Positions 12,712-24,725 of a stretch of DNA of 64,000 nt are shown here, piece after piece. Every line of letters begins with the position of its first letter. Position 1 is the stretch's first letter. The position numbers and the translations under genes are program-made. The DNA is from Apium graveolens. Taxonomy: Eukaryota > Streptophyta > Magnoliopsida > Apiales > Apiaceae. The stretch lies in assembly GCF_009905375.1 (NCBI RefSeq), contig NC_133649.1, positions 224,151,275-224,215,274 of the forward strand, in the 5' to 3' direction. Below the pieces are notes generated by a model that had not been told where the DNA came from, made no database searches, and saw only the letters and a program-made list of their open reading frames with translations.

Positions 12712-13885
12712 ACACCTGATGATCGGTGTAAAAGTAATACCCTAAAGTCTCTTTAGGATATCCCACAAAATTACATTTTACGGATCGAGATTCCAGCTTA
12801 TCTGGGTCAACTTTCTTGACATAAGCTGGACATCCCCAAATCTTAACGTGTTTAATACTCGGTTTCCTTTCTTTCCATATCTCATATGGAGTTTGAGGAA
12901 CAGATTTGGAAGGCACCTTATTCAGTAAATATGCTGAGGTTTCCAATGCATAACCCCATAGGAATACTGGAAGATTCGCATAGCTCATCATGGACCGAAC
13001 CATGTCTAACAAAGTTCGATTTCTCCTTTCAGATACCCCATTCAACTGTGGAGTATATGGAGGAGTCCACTGGGAGACTATACCATTTTCTTTGAGATAA
13101 TCTAGAAACTCTCCATTCAAGTATTCACCACCTCGATCTGATCGAAGAGTTATAATACTATGTTTGGTTTGTTTCTCCACTTCATACTTATATTCTTTGA
13201 ACTTTTCAAAGGCTTCAGACTTGTGTTTCATCAAATACACATATCTGAATCTAGATTGATCATCTATGAAAGTAATGAAGTATGAAAATCCACCCATGGC
13301 TTGCGTAGACATTGGTCCACATACATCTGTGTGTACCAATCCTAGCAAATCTGCAGCCCTCTCTCCATGTCCACTAAATGGAGATTTGGTCATTTTACCC
13401 AATAGACAAGACTCGCATATAGGATATGATTCAAAATCAAAGGGGTCAAGTAACCCTTCCTTATGCAATGTCCGCAGTCTATTTTCACTAATATGACCAA
13501 GTCTGCGGTGCCCCAAGAAAGTGAGATTTTCATCATCCCTTTTTCTTTTATTAGTTTGTTCAATCTGAAGTAAATTATGCTCTACATCACATACATACAG
13601 ACCATTACTTAAAGTACCACGTCCATAAAGAACATTATCTCTAAGAATAGAACATTCATTATTCTTAATAATAAATGAAAAACCATCCAAATCCATCATA
13701 GGAATAGAAACAATATTCCTCACAATAGAGGGAACGTAATAACAATTATTTAAAATAATAGTCTTTCCTGTAGGCATATATAAACTAAATGATCCTACAG
13801 ATATGGAGGCAACCCTTGCTCCATTGCCCATACGTAGAATCACCTCATATTCTTCAAGAGTCCTACTTCCCTTTAGTCCCTGCAA
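12668..13885 (-). CDS. Protease-to-integrase part of the K polyprotein
   Basis: 405-codon open frame within a broken Copia polyprotein; the true start is upstream in gag. It holds the GAG_pre-integrase zinc region ([14 protein letters not shown], then [14 protein letters not shown]) and the integrase core. Core blocks are [19 protein letters not shown] and a run ending [14 protein letters not shown], so the D, D, E residues are present. Just upstream (about 13905-13925) the protease box reads HTACGSH where DTGCGSH is usual, so the catalytic Asp is lost. The frame ends by a shift near 12700 before the linker. The integrase portion itself is undamaged. Confidence 0.85.
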   Translation of the reverse strand: MQGLKGSRTLEEYEVILRMGNGARVASISVGSFSLYMPTGKTIILNNCYYVPSIVRNIVSIPMMDLDGFSFIIKNNECSILRDNVLYGRGTLSNGLYVCDVEHNLLQIEQTNKRKRDDENLTFLGHRRLGHISENRLRTLHKEGLLDPFDFESYPICESCLLGKMTKSPFSGHGERAADLLGLVHTDVCGPMSTQAMGGFSYFITFIDDQSRFRYVYLMKHKSEAFEKFKEYKYEVEKQTKHSIITLRSDRGGEYLNGEFLDYLKENGIVSQWTPPYTPQLNGVSERRNRTLLDMVRSMMSYANLPVFLWGYALETSAYLLNKVPSKSVPQTPYEIWKERKPSIKHVKIWGCPAYVKKVDPDKLESRSVKCNFVGYPKETLGYYFYTDHQVFVSRHYLLGKAVNH

Positions 13886-14017
13886 TGAATTGCAAATATG
13901 AGAACCACAGGCGGTATGTAATACCCAAGTAGAAATTTAACTTAGTGACATATTAACTTCGATCATGAACATACCTGAATCAGAAGCGGTAGTCTCACTA
14001 CCCTTCTTCTTCTTCAA

Positions 14018-14807
14018 TTATGCAAGGTAAACCTTGCAGTTCCTCTTCCAGTGCCCCACCTTGTTACAGTGAAAGCAAACAGCTTTGCTCTTGGGGTCTT
14101 CAGCTTTTGGTGGAACCGGCTTTTTCTCACCTACTTTCTTCTTCTTGGAGGGGTTATTCTTCCTTTTCTTAGGATTGGAACCTTCACCAATTAGAAGAAC
14201 ATAACTCTTCTTAGGGGGAAAATTCGATTTCACAGTCTTCAACATGTTGTGGAGTTCAGGCAGGCTGACATCCAGCTTATTCATGTGAAAGTTCACAACA
14301 AACTGCGAGAACGAACTCGGAAGTGATTACAAGACCAAGTCTTGGCTCAGCCCCATCCATGGCAAAACCAAGTTGTCCAAGACGTTCAATAAAATTGATC
14401 ATCTTAAGTACATGGTCATTCACAGATGATCCCTCAGACATCCTACAACCGAACAGCTCCTTCGATATCTCATATCGAGTTGTCCTCCCTGCCACATCAT
14501 ATAACTCTTGTAGATGCATAAGGATAGTGTGAACATCCATATGCTCATGCTGCTTCTGTAGCTCAATGTTCATGGAAGCTAGCATGATGCATTGAGCAAC
14601 ATTTGCATCATCTATCCACTTACGATACACAACATGTTCATCATTATGTGCATCGTTAGCAGGTTCAGTAGGCTTAGGTGAATCAAGCACATATTCCAGC
14701 TTCTCAACCCTGAGAACAATTCTCAAGTTTCGAAGCCAGTCAGCAAAATTAGGACCAGTCAACTTGTGAGCATCTAGTATGCTCCGGAGTGATAGTGCAG
14801 AAGACAT
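14018..14807 (-). pseudogene. gag of element K
   Basis: Copia gag (UBN2 type). The start is taken as MSSALSLRSILD at 14807 because it matches the usual Copia gag opening; an upstream in-frame ATG at 14840 adds only 11 residues. The block GPNFADWLRNLRIVLR follows. A frameshift near 14310 breaks it, and the second frame continues to a CCHC knuckle CFHCNKVGHWKRNC at about 14080-14040, after a Lys-rich stretch. A TAA at 14018 interrupts what should run on into protease. It normally packages element RNA. Confidence 0.8.
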
Positions 14808-15007
14808 AACGTATATTATAAATCTGTAAATGATGAACACATAACAACACTTAGCAAATATTCAATTTCATTTCAAAAACACTATATGAATCAGGTCTTT
14901 ATTCATAAGTGGCTCCCACTAGTTTATCTAATTTATACAACCCCTAAGTGAAAATTAAGCATTCATAATGCTAGTGGGAATAGGGATCCTATATTCCATC
15001 ACACAAC

Positions 15008-15310
15008 CACGGCTGTAGCACGAAACGTCATGTGATGTTCAATAGGCAGACAACCCTTGTCAATTATATCTTATGTTATTCCCTAATAAAACTTTAGCCT
15101 CTTGAATACTTGAGTCACGGCTGTAGCACGACAAACTTAATATTCTAAGTCAAGTCTAACCCAACATTTCGTACAATTGAATCAGTCTCCAACGGCCCAC
15201 GGCTGCAGCACGTAACGACCTTTAGATTCTAATTCAATGTACACATCTCTATGTAATAGACAAGTATTTCTTATTTCAAAATCAAAGCCCTCGGCTGTAG
15301 CACGAAACGA
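15008..15310 (-). repeat. Four dispersed copies of a CGTGCTACAGCCG motif
   Basis: The plus-strand core CGGCTGTAGCACG occurs at about 15010, 15118, 15200 (as CGGCTGCAGCACG) and 15292. Three copies are followed by a form of AAACG or TAACG. Spacing is 80-110 bp, suggesting decayed tandem units in the element leader. Confidence 0.75.
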
Positions 15311-16062
15311 TAATGATTTAAAAATAAGAACTACTTTCTACCATGTTGGAAGGCTTTGACCGACACAAGTCCGTTGTGTCATTGGCCAATTACTACTTGA
15401 TATTATTTAATTTTAGAGGGATTATATTATGTTACAATCATAATCATATTATAAAGAGATTCTTCCTTTTAAATTAAATATTTCAAATCAATAATCGATA
15501 ATCAGATGATTCCCAGATCGGGGGGAACATTGTTAAGAGGCGTCACTTAATACCCCTTTCTTACAGATAGAAATCTGCTTTTGACAGAATCATCCTTTCT
15601 CTCAATATTAAAAATTCATATTTAATTATGTGTTTCATAAACACAAGAATCTCATGATTGTATTCATAATATTATTGTTAAGGCAAGAAATGATTCCTAT
15701 TCTAGATTTTCTAGAGCACGCCTTATATTGAATTAAGTTTACCTAAATCTATCATCGCATGGTAAACATAGGCATATATCTCATATATAAAAATAAATAA
15801 ACAAGTAAGCATGCAAGCAATTATCATGTCACACATTGATATAATGATGTATGAATTTATTATAGCATTTAAAAGCAATTAAAACAATTAAAACATGCTT
15901 TAAAACACTTTCGGGAATATAAACAGTTCAAAACTTTTATATAAAAAATATTTGACCATTCCATTAGATCCGTCTCAGAAAAATGAATCCAACGATATAT
16001 TGCACGCCCAAAACGGAGTTACGAAACTCCCAGAAATCAAATTTAAAAATAACAGATGGGAT

Positions 16063-16197
16063 GTAACGCATTAGAAGAACGCGTTACAAGCCATGTAGCG
16101 CATTCCGGTAATGTGTTACAACCCTTTTAAGCCATTAAAAGGTGTAACGCATTCCGTGAATGCGCCACGGGGTGTAACGCATTCCCAAAATGCGCGA
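16063..16197 (-). repeat. Four imperfect hairpins, GTAACGCATT arms
   Basis: Units at 16063-16087, 16094-16118, 16143-16167 and 16173-16197. Each has a 10-nt arm GTAACGCATT (or one change), a 5-nt loop, and a 10-nt arm close to AATGCGTTAC. They lie in the 5' leader of K about 380 nt from the primer site. In RNA each could fold as a stem-loop. Confidence 0.8.
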
Positions 16198-16576
16198 CAC
16201 CCTTTCTTCCGCGCCTGTCAGCCGCCGCCGCCGCCTTGTGTTGCACAGAAAACCGTGCCGCCCTCCTTTTCTTTAATTATAACAGCAAACAAATATATAT
16301 ATATATACTATATATACATATATTTAATTACAAATTTAATTAAAACAACTTCAAAAAATCATAATAATTAATCCACACATCAGAAAATTATGAAAAAAAT
16401 ACCCAGACGATCTACAATACTTGTAGAACCCAGATCTACAGTCAAAATAATTCTGAGAAACAATTTCTAATCAGTCATAATTAATCCATGATATAACTTG
16501 CAAAAATCATAATAAATTCATACAATATCATAAAATTCTGAAATTTTTACCACAGATCTATATGCATACAACCTAT

Positions 16577-16588
16577 GCTCTGATACCA
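16577..16588 (-). other. Primer-binding site of K (tRNA-Met type)
   Basis: GCTCTGATACCA on plus is the reverse complement of TGGTATCAGAGC. It lies 1 bp from the right LTR, showing that this LTR is the 5' one. Confidence 0.9.
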
Positions 16589-16589
16589 T

Positions 16590-18297
16590 TGTAGGATTTC
16601 AATCATCACGGAAGCATGGTGAAACAATTTTCTTGTTATAAAATCCAAATAAAGGCATACAAATCGTGATTAAATCATATGGGATCGTTTCTAACCTTTA
16701 AAAGCGATCCAAGAACGACGAGTGGAGATCCCTAGTAGCTGCTCCTCAAGTGTGAAGCACTCCACCGGTATCCACCAAGAGATCAATGTGATGGAGGAGG
16801 AAGAGGTTGAGAGAATTAGTTGCCTCCCTCTATTCTCTACTTTAGAATTAGGGTTTGTATTTTGGGTTGAGGCAAATAGGGTTTATAATAGTATATTTAT
16901 AGGCAAAATTTTCAGCTGAAAATTTTCCATAAAATATTATTATTATTATTAACCCTTTAATTGATTATTCTTATTAACCAATTAACTAATAATTAAAACA
17001 CCTTTTAATCATTAATCCCTTTTCTAAACACTTTAGAAAAATAATTCTCTCACTTGATTTGATTTCCAAAATTAAATTCTTAATTAATAATATTAAGAAC
17101 TTTTCTTAATTAATTTATAATTAATTAAATCTCATTTAATCAATTATTAAATTTGCTAATTAATTATTCATTTCACAAATAAATAATTACCAGCCATTAT
17201 TAATTAATTCCTCCACCATTAAATCATTCTCTTTTATGGTGTGACCCTGTAGGTTCAATATTAAGCCGGTAGTAGAAATAAATATTAATAAAATTATTTT
17301 ATCATTATTTATATAAATTCTTTAATTTATTAAATATGATTAATTAATAAACTAATCATGTTTATTCTACATCGTGAGGGATACTTCTCAGCATATCGCG
17401 ACTATCCGGATAATACGAATTCACTGCTTAGAATACCAAGAACCTATTCAGTGAATAGTTACCGTACAATTAATTCATTCTACCCTGCAATGTCATGATT
17501 AAATACAAGGCATGAAACTCGTGTCAAGCCTATATTATTTAATAATATGCTTTCCCATTCACTATGCTTAGTTCTAATCAATGTAAATTAGAAACTCCTT
17601 TCTAATTTCATTCACTCTGGCCAGAGATTCCTGAACTAGCATAAGTGGATCAGCATTGAACATTCTCTTCCTTCACTGGAAGGGGTAGATTCTTTATTGA
17701 TCATACACTATCTTCGTGTACAAATTCCTATACCCAGTAGAGCCCTTATAATTGTCCCTAGAGACTAAGAACTAAACCAAAGCATAGTTCAGTGTACACA
17801 AGATGACTATAATGACCTCAAGTCTAAGGATACTTGTACAACTATCACTATGTGAACATCTGCTGACACGTGAGTGAACTCCATCAGTTGTTCATTTGTG
17901 TTAGTCATGTTTAGTGAACTTATTCTATAATAAGCACCTACATACTAGCTATAGTGTCACCACACAAATGTCTATGAGAACAAACATCCTTCATAATGAA
18001 GCAAGCATAGTATGTACCGATCTTTGCGGATTACTAATTACCTGTTAGTAATCCTACGACCAGGAAATATTTAAGTTCAGAGTTATCATATTTTAGGTCT
18101 CATTATTATGATCTCATCATAATCCATAAAAATCTTTACTCTAAACTATGGTATATCTTATTTAAACACTTAAATAGATAAAGCCCACAATAAAACCAAA
18201 ACAAGTCTTTTATTAATCTCAATGAAATCAAAACAGATTACATAAAAGTTATTCCTAAATCTTCATACATGATTGGATTTAGGACACATCTCTTTCA
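16590..18297 (-). repeat. 5' LTR of element K
   Basis: 1708-bp copy of the left LTR. A minus-strand TATAAATA lies at 16894-16901 and is a likely promoter TATA box. Followed on plus by the duplicated target ATAAC. Confidence 0.9.
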
Positions 18298-21200
18298 ATA
18301 ACGACTCGTATATATTTAATATCTAAATGTGAAATTATTGAGTGATTAAATAAATAAAATATGTGTATGGGTTCTGTCAGCCATGTATTGTTTTATTATT
18401 AGTTATGGATGGTTAGTGGTTTACGAGGATTATTTGTATAATTGTCTGTTGAGCTGTATTGTCTCGTTATTACTTTTAAAAGTGGTTTTATGGCAGATTT
18501 ATCTGCATAAATATGGGGGATGTCTCTAAAATTGTTTTTATGCTTCTATAATAACAATATTTATTTTTGGGATTTTATAAAATTTAGAAATCAATATTTC
18601 ATCAATTATTTAACCCTGTTTGATTTTCTGATTGCATTTATTTGTAAAATCAGTATTTAATTCCCGAATTCTTCAAAAAATTATGAAACTCATATTTATT
18701 TAAGTTTGGAATATTCCGAGAATTTAAAAATTATTTTGGAAATTTTTGGGATAAATTTGACCCGCACGTTGATTCCTTTAATTGTTAAAAGCGGGTATAA
18801 ATTGCATTTCAGAAATTATTTTAAAATTACGAAATTTATGTTTTTATAAACTTCGGGATATTTGTAACATTTGAAGACTATTTTCGTGATTTTCTGAATT
18901 TGTTTTAAGTGCAGCTCGGTTAATTAATTGTGAAATGCGGATACGAGTTATATTTCATAAATGCTTTAAAAATTATGAAAATTTAATTTTATTAGTTTCG
19001 GGATTTTTAGAAAATTTTAAGACTATTTTGATAATTTTCTGAAATTATTTTATTTGCAACTTGGTTCGATAAATTACAAAAGCGGGTTGAATCGAGGCTG
19101 TCAAAAAGGGAAATAAAACACGTGTCAAGAGTTGGCTAATCAGTAGATAGTTGGTAGGATGTGATTGGAAAAAGAAATATAATAAACACAAAACACATCA
19201 CAAATACACAAAAAATGCAGCCCTGTTCTTTAGTCTCTCGGGTCGGAGTTTTTCCAGTTCCTTGTTTCCCTGGGTACTATCGCCTGTGCTCTTGGTTAAT
19301 TCTGGTGATGGCCTCGGTTGTCCCTGCTTGATTGGTACATATTTATATATATTCGTATATATATGTATGCATTCAGTCAATTGTTGTGTGGCTGTTTCTC
19401 TGTTTCATTCTATTCCCTCCCTGCCGGCTTCATCTCTGGGGAGGGCTGTATGCGTGTTTGTGTTCAATGCGATTGTTGCACGAGTGATTTATCTTTGTTT
19501 TTGTTGCCCGGTTCTGTGGTGCCGCCGCCGCCGCCCAGTCCGGTGAGGCTGGTGTTTCCGGATGGTTTCACTGAGTTATGTATATATATATTGTCGATGT
19601 ATATACGTATGTACTGCTTTTGTTTCTCTGCTTTGGCGCCGCCCCTTTTGTTGCTACAAGAGGACAGTGGCGCGTGTAGTGGTGACTGCGCATGGGTATT
19701 GCTGTTGTTTGTTGCCTTTGTTTGACTGGTTATTGATGTTTATTTTATGTTTCATTTTAATAATTTTTGCAGGAAATAAATTGATTGGATTCGTGATAAT
19801 ACAAATACTTTTCTGTATGGAAATACGTAATTAATCGGTGGAATACGCGTTGGAAATCCGAATTAATCGGGCACCCGCGGATTTTACCGCCGTCCGCGAT
19901 GAATTTCGACGAGCGGACGGTGGATGATGATGATGTATATCTGAGTCCTAATATTTTAAAATAAATAATTTAGTTCATATGTTATTGTAGTCGAAATAAA
20001 AAGTAATAGTAGTTAAATAATTCAGTTCGGGAATTATTTGGATTGATTGTCTGTTTTCTGAGTTGTGATTGAAATTGTAATTGTTAGTTGGGACTGGTGA
20101 AGTTGGATTGCGATGGTGATTGATTGGTTTGACGTCCAGTTGTTCGACGGGTCAGTCCGATAAATAAAGGAAGTGCTACCCAATTTCCGAGAAATCGAAC
20201 TACGAAAATACAGGGGTGTATCCAATAATTATCGGGCTGTCGAACGAGTATATATAAACACATATGTATGTTGTATGTGAAATCTGATTGTATGTGGTAG
20301 TGAACTATTTTGCCAAAAGTAATAACCCTAATTTTGTAAGATGACGAATATATGTATTTTTTCGAAAACGAACACCGAACCAATTTTTCGAGAATGTGAC
20401 CCCTAATTGTTGCGTGTGTTATTATAATATGTACAATTATGAGTCGGAATTTGTTATCGTTTGGGTAGGTTTGGTATCGAGGATATGTCAAGTATACCTG
20501 GACGTCTAACATAGAGTATTTCGACCCTGTAGGTTATAGTCGGGAAACCGAAAGTGGACGTTGGACTAAAGATAACCTAGTGGACAATCGACGAGCTCAG
20601 TAGGGTTTTAACCGAAGAACCTGAGTATTGAAGTCGAATCCAAGGTAATCTAGTGGTTAGACGATAAAGCCTGAGCGTCCGAGTTGAATCAGAGTCGATC
20701 AGTGATAGTTGTAAAGCTCTGCAAGGCAAGTACCCCTGACCATTCTTTTATGGTTCAGTACGTATGAATAGCTAAATGTTTTATTCTCGTAATGGAACAG
20801 AAATGTTTTAAGTTACGTATCCCCTATAGTTATAAATCACTGTTTTCAAATTGTTTTGGGGAAAAGTAACTTCGAAAGGTACCTATCTCGAATGAAATGA
20901 TTTGCGAACTGGATTTTATATGTGTGCTGGTAAATTGAATGGTTTTGAAATGAGATAGGTACAAGTGTTTTGAAAAATGGATAAAAAGATCAGATATGGG
21001 ATACATTGGGGCCAGAGTAGGCCTATTGAGGTGGCGTAAGAGGTTAATTCGGTTGCGCGCACTATATAACCGATTAGTCCAGCAAGTCAGAGATTTAGCT
21101 AGTCTTTGAGTTCCGGAATAGGTGAATGAGATGGCAGTTAGAGCCGTCTGGTGTTGATAGCCTCATCTGCTATCTTCACATATCCGTATGTATCTGATTT

Positions 21201-21801
21201 GGCTTTGTGATTCTCATAACGGAAAAAGTGAGTATACAGTGGATTTGGAAATGAAATAGCATGCTAAGATTTAATTTTGGTAATTATACACAACACACGA
21301 ATGATATTGTTGTTTTCCAGAGCATGCTAGTTTTGAATATCCAGTTTATGAATGTTTACCATGTGTTGTAAATGAGCTATAATCCCTGTTCCTGTCGCTA
21401 TTTTATCATAAACTGTTTTTTATCATGTTATTCATATAGTGGTACTTCTGAGCAATTAATTGCTCACCCTTGCAGAATGTTTTATATATGTATTGTAGAT
21501 GCCTATGAGATTCTTCCGTGGTAGTTGGGGCTGAGTTCCAGTTCCTTCTGTGTCAGGCTCCTCTGAGGTAGTTGTGCTGGACAAAAGTTGGTCTGTTAAG
21601 TTGCTGCATTAGGTTAGTTATGTCGGGATTGTTTGTAATTAGTTGGGTTGTAATAGTTGTAACCTAAGTCATATTTAAACCTGGAAAAGGTCTTGGTAAA
21701 GGGGTCGTAGTTATGTATTATTAATGTCTTGGATTGAATTATGATTGCTATTATTGTTGTTGGTGACGTCAACTCCTGACCCCGAGGTTGAGGCCGTCAC
21801 A
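18298..21801 (+). repeat. 3' LTR of element T (main part)
   Basis: Continues the LTR that begins at 9948-9953 and is split by K; the first 5 bp here are K's target duplication. It matches 2327-5270 throughout but has an additional segment of about 555 bp (20752-21310) absent from the left LTR. TATATATAAA at 20249-20258 is the TATA equivalent. It ends GCCGTCACA before the T target duplicate. Confidence 0.9.
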
Positions 21802-22175
21802 ACCCTTAGCTCTTTGCATGGACTATGTGGTGTGCACCAAATTGAGCATTCTTTCTGCATTGTCATTGCCCTGTCCAGCTAGAAGTTGATATGCTGGAAC
21901 AGGGTGAGTAAATGTCTCAGCATCCAAGGAGGTAAAATCTATAACAGCTTGAGTTTGCTGAGATAGTCCCTCCCTGTCTGCATCCTGGACATTCATTTAC
22001 TCACTTACAATGACATCCACCCTTATATCTCAAGTACCTGCATTTCTCTCATTTTCACTCTTTTCTTACATCAAGGTCTCACCTTGGCTCCCCACCCTCA
22101 CACCCTCACCTTCACCATCTAAGGTGGGACTCCTCACACTCACTTTTTCCAGTCCTGAAGAAATGGACTGCATTG
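21802..22175 (-). pseudogene. ORF3 of element C, middle part (between insertions T and A)
   Basis: A 374-bp island of element C. On minus it continues the ORF3 frame from 44250 via the CATTG target site. It encodes a Ser/Glu/Gly-rich stretch with a stop (TAA) near 22070, then a segment containing AERMLNLVHTT with a stop before SMQRAK. It then rejoins 2326 in frame. The region is hydrophilic and has no known domain. Its identity rests on frame continuity and on matching target duplications at both ends. Confidence 0.75.
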
Positions 22176-23609
22176 TGTTAGACACAAAGCATGCGCTAAT
22201 AATTCACGCAAGTAAACACATTCACAAGTAATATAGAATGATTTCTAGTTTGTTCCCACAGAGACTCTGATTAATTATATTTAATTAACACTTACTCACC
22301 AATGTATGATTACCTTTCAATGTCAAGACAATAACACTTAAGGTTGATTAACTAATTATTAACTATGAGAATTAAACACTTAAATTAACACTTGAATTAA
22401 CAATATTAAACACACATGAGATCGTAACTTCATTACTACTCCATTCAATAGTCATTGTTATTACCCTTGGCATGTAACTGTGATGATATTAATTGAGCAA
22501 CACGAAACTGATAAAAGCCAACTTTCGTTGCACAAGTACCATTCTACCAAGCATCCACAATTAAGATAGAAGTTGAATAGGCATCAATTATGTTGAGACC
22601 CTATATATCTACAGAATTTGACAACATAACGATTTAAGCGCAAGTTATTTATTATGATTACACAGGGCAAGTAAAACGGTTAGAGTTACCCACTAATCAT
22701 GCATACAATACATGAACCTATGGTAGCATAGCAAGCTCTAAATCTCAAGATTCACTGTCGCTTCACAAGAGATTAACAAGCTATCTTATATGTTCGCGAC
22801 GCACATAAGACGAATAAGCACAACCTATGCTAGATATCATACAATCATTACATACCAAGTTATTAAACAATTAACTAAAGAAATCCATAGTAAATCCGCT
22901 ACGACCCCATGATCACGATTAGCCCATGATAGAACTCATCATCACCATGGGTTCATATATAAACATGATAATAACACAATGATATAAACTAAAAAATACT
23001 TAATAAAACAGAGTACGTCACAAGAGTATTAAGGTTCAAAGAGTAAAGAAAACTAGCATCCACCGTTACAACGAATTAAAAGAATCACAAGATAAACATA
23101 TGTTTCCTCTTCTTCGTTGTTGCGTGCTAAACGGTCTTCTTAATCTTCTCTCCTTGTTACTTGCTCCTTGCATGTTACTTGTTGTTGTGAAAACGTCTCC
23201 CAAGATTACTTATATAAGAGTCCACAAGAAATAGCAGTTGCAGAAGCCCAATAGAACTCAAATTAGAAAATTCAGAATCTGAAAATCCGACCCCAGGCGG
23301 CCGCCTCCAATCCCATGCGGGCGCCTGCTCTCCAGGCGGTCGCCTGCAGTCTCCAGGCGGGCGCCTGCACACCTTCTGGAAAATTCCACTTCTTGCTTCT
23401 GATTTTGCTGATTTCTTCGCACAATTCCCCGCAACTGGTTCCAAGTACTTCCTTAGGCTTATTATGATGAAATCCCCCTAATTATGCAAGTTATACCCTG
23501 AAATGCAAAAACACTAGAAAAATGCATCAAATACACAAAATACTTGATTTCAAGACACCAATTCAAGCAATTACAAGACGTTCTAAGTGGTATAAAATGC
23601 CACTTATCA
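22176..23609 (-). repeat. 3' LTR of element A
   Basis: 1434 bp. A minus-strand TATA box (CTTATATAAG) lies at 23209-23218. A four-unit inverted-repeat array lies at 23294-23367, that is about 76 bp upstream of the TATA box in the sense direction. Confidence 0.92.
23294..23367 (-). repeat. Array of four GC-rich inverted repeats in the A LTR
   Basis: Units near 23294, 23314, 23333 and 23354 (steps of 20, 19, 21 bp). Consensus is CAGGCG-GN-CGCCTG, with the N alternating C, G, T, G. Arms are 6 nt each around a 2-nt spacer, so each unit is a near-perfect dyad too tight to form a hairpin, as expected for a dimeric protein site rather than an RNA structure. Confidence 0.9.
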
Positions 23610-23621
23610 CACCCCCAAACT
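23610..23621 (-). other. Polypurine tract of A
   Basis: Minus-strand AGTTTGGGGGTG abuts the TGATAAGTGG start of the 3' LTR. The same sequence occurs beside the D LTR. Confidence 0.85.
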
Positions 23622-24725
23622 TAAATCGATGTGTGTCCTCAAGCGTCACAGACTCAAAAAAAATAAAAATATGCATGAATTCAAAGTACATGAATGCAGT
23701 AATCCCTATCGCGATGACTAAACCAACCAATATATGACATCTCAACAAATGCAATTGGGTGACTAAAGATCAATCAAATCACGCAAGCTAACATACAACT
23801 AGAAATGTGGTGTGTGTGAATGCTTAACAGATATGCTTCGAAACTAGATCAATTATCATAACTCAATTATCCTCAAGGCAATCACAAGATTATATGAAGA
23901 ATATATTCTAGACACAAAATGACTTATAGCACTTCAAGATCACTGGAGTTTATTACGGAATCATGCTTTATTCAACAAAATAAAGAAATGCTTATTTGAT
24001 CGTGCAAAGAGTGAGGTCCACAAAAGACTTATGCAATGGTACCTATTTAGTGAGCGTTAGGTTAGCGGATCCCAGACTATAAAAGCCTTAGGTCACTACG
24101 CACAAAGTCCCCTTTTCTTATTTTTTCACCCTTTTTTTCTCTTTTTTTTCTTTTTTTTTAAATTTCTGAGCAAGTGCGTTTCGCTCCATCTTGCTCAACC
24201 CTAGACTACTCGCATACAATATGAGCCGGCTACTAGCCATTTGACGTAGCCACAACTAGCAATGAATTCCAATTTTTACTCCAATTTTATCTTTTCATGC
24301 CTTTTATCATTAAGAGCCTATCATATATTCTAAGTACAAGCAATAGATTAACCTCAAAAACCATCAAACCATGACAACAATCTAGTCCTTAAGCATAATT
24401 TAAGACTTAGTGAAATTACAAATATTTCTAGCATTCATGCCATCCTAACAAGAATTAACATCACTCTAACGCTATCACTACACTCGCATCAATATCACAT
24501 ATCAATCAATAAAGCAACACAAAAGGGATCATGGTATATGCATGAGCTATATGACATGATAAAACTAAAAAAAAACTATATGATAAAATATGCAACTATA
24601 TGAGCTAAACTACATGAAAATGCAACTATATGACACACACACAAATATGTTCCTTAACTACTACCCCCAAACTTAAAATCTTCATTGTCCCCAGTGAAGG
24701 TAATAGAAAGGAACACATGGTATAC
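23622..24725 (-). other. 3' non-coding region of A
   Basis: 1.1 kb between ORF2 and the purine tract. It has no credible coding region. It contains a long A-rich tract on minus (24130-24162) next to a conserved stem-loop at 24167-24197. The same arrangement is present in element D. Confidence 0.7.
24167..24197 (-). other. Conserved stem-loop with flanking A tract (A)
   Basis: TGAGCAAG and CTTGCTCA form an 8-bp stem. On minus an inner GCG-AAA-CGC stem can stack inside it. On minus an A-rich run follows. The 31-bp structure is unchanged in D at 56318-56348 although surrounding sequence differs. Confidence 0.7.

Larger units (their letters stand above)
14830..16576 (-). other. Leader of K, non-coding
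   Basis: 1.7 kb between primer site and gag. It contains no credible coding region but has two sets of repeats, annotated separately at 15008-15310 and 16063-16197. A TA-rich microsatellite-like stretch is at about 16292-16325. Confidence 0.7.
9954..18297 (-). mobile_element. Element K: Copia retrotransposon, internally deleted, inside the 3' LTR of T
   Basis: LTRs at 9954-11654 and 16590-18297 (TGTAGGATT to CTCTTTCA on plus). Target duplication ATAAC lies at 9949-9953 and 18298-18302. The primer site on the minus strand next to the right LTR and the purine tract next to the left LTR set the orientation as minus. Gag, protease and integrase are recognisable. The RT thumb and most of RNase H are deleted, and there are several frameshifts. 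Over the first 480 bp the LTRs differ at roughly 12 positions by eye plus a 6-bp TTA-repeat change. The element cannot be autonomous. Copia is sure; the lineage within Copia is left open. Confidence 0.9.
2327..21801 (+). mobile_element. Element T: chromovirus (Tekay/Del-like) Gypsy retrotransposon, decayed, hosting element K
   Basis: The long terminal repeats begin TATAACGACTCG and end GCCGTCACA. A tRNA-Met type primer site follows the left LTR, and a purine tract AAGGGGGAAGGA precedes the right LTR. Target duplication is ATCCT (2322-2326) and ACCCT (21802-21806), with one mismatch. The internal region is only about 4.7 kb without K, short for a chromovirus. Gag is recognisable, and pol is shrunken and full of stops. 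Remnants of an integrase tail and chromodomain-like end precede the purine tract. The element cannot make its own proteins. Element K interrupts the 3' LTR near its first bases. Confidence 0.85.

Noticed and set aside
16280..16330. TA-rich microsatellite as an origin or matrix site
   Set aside because: Simple AT repeats are common in such leaders; nothing else supports a function.
23175..23444. Minus-strand 89-codon ORF with Arg-Arg-Pro-Pro-Gly repeats
   Set aside because: The peptide repeat is only the translation of the inverted-repeat array in the A LTR.
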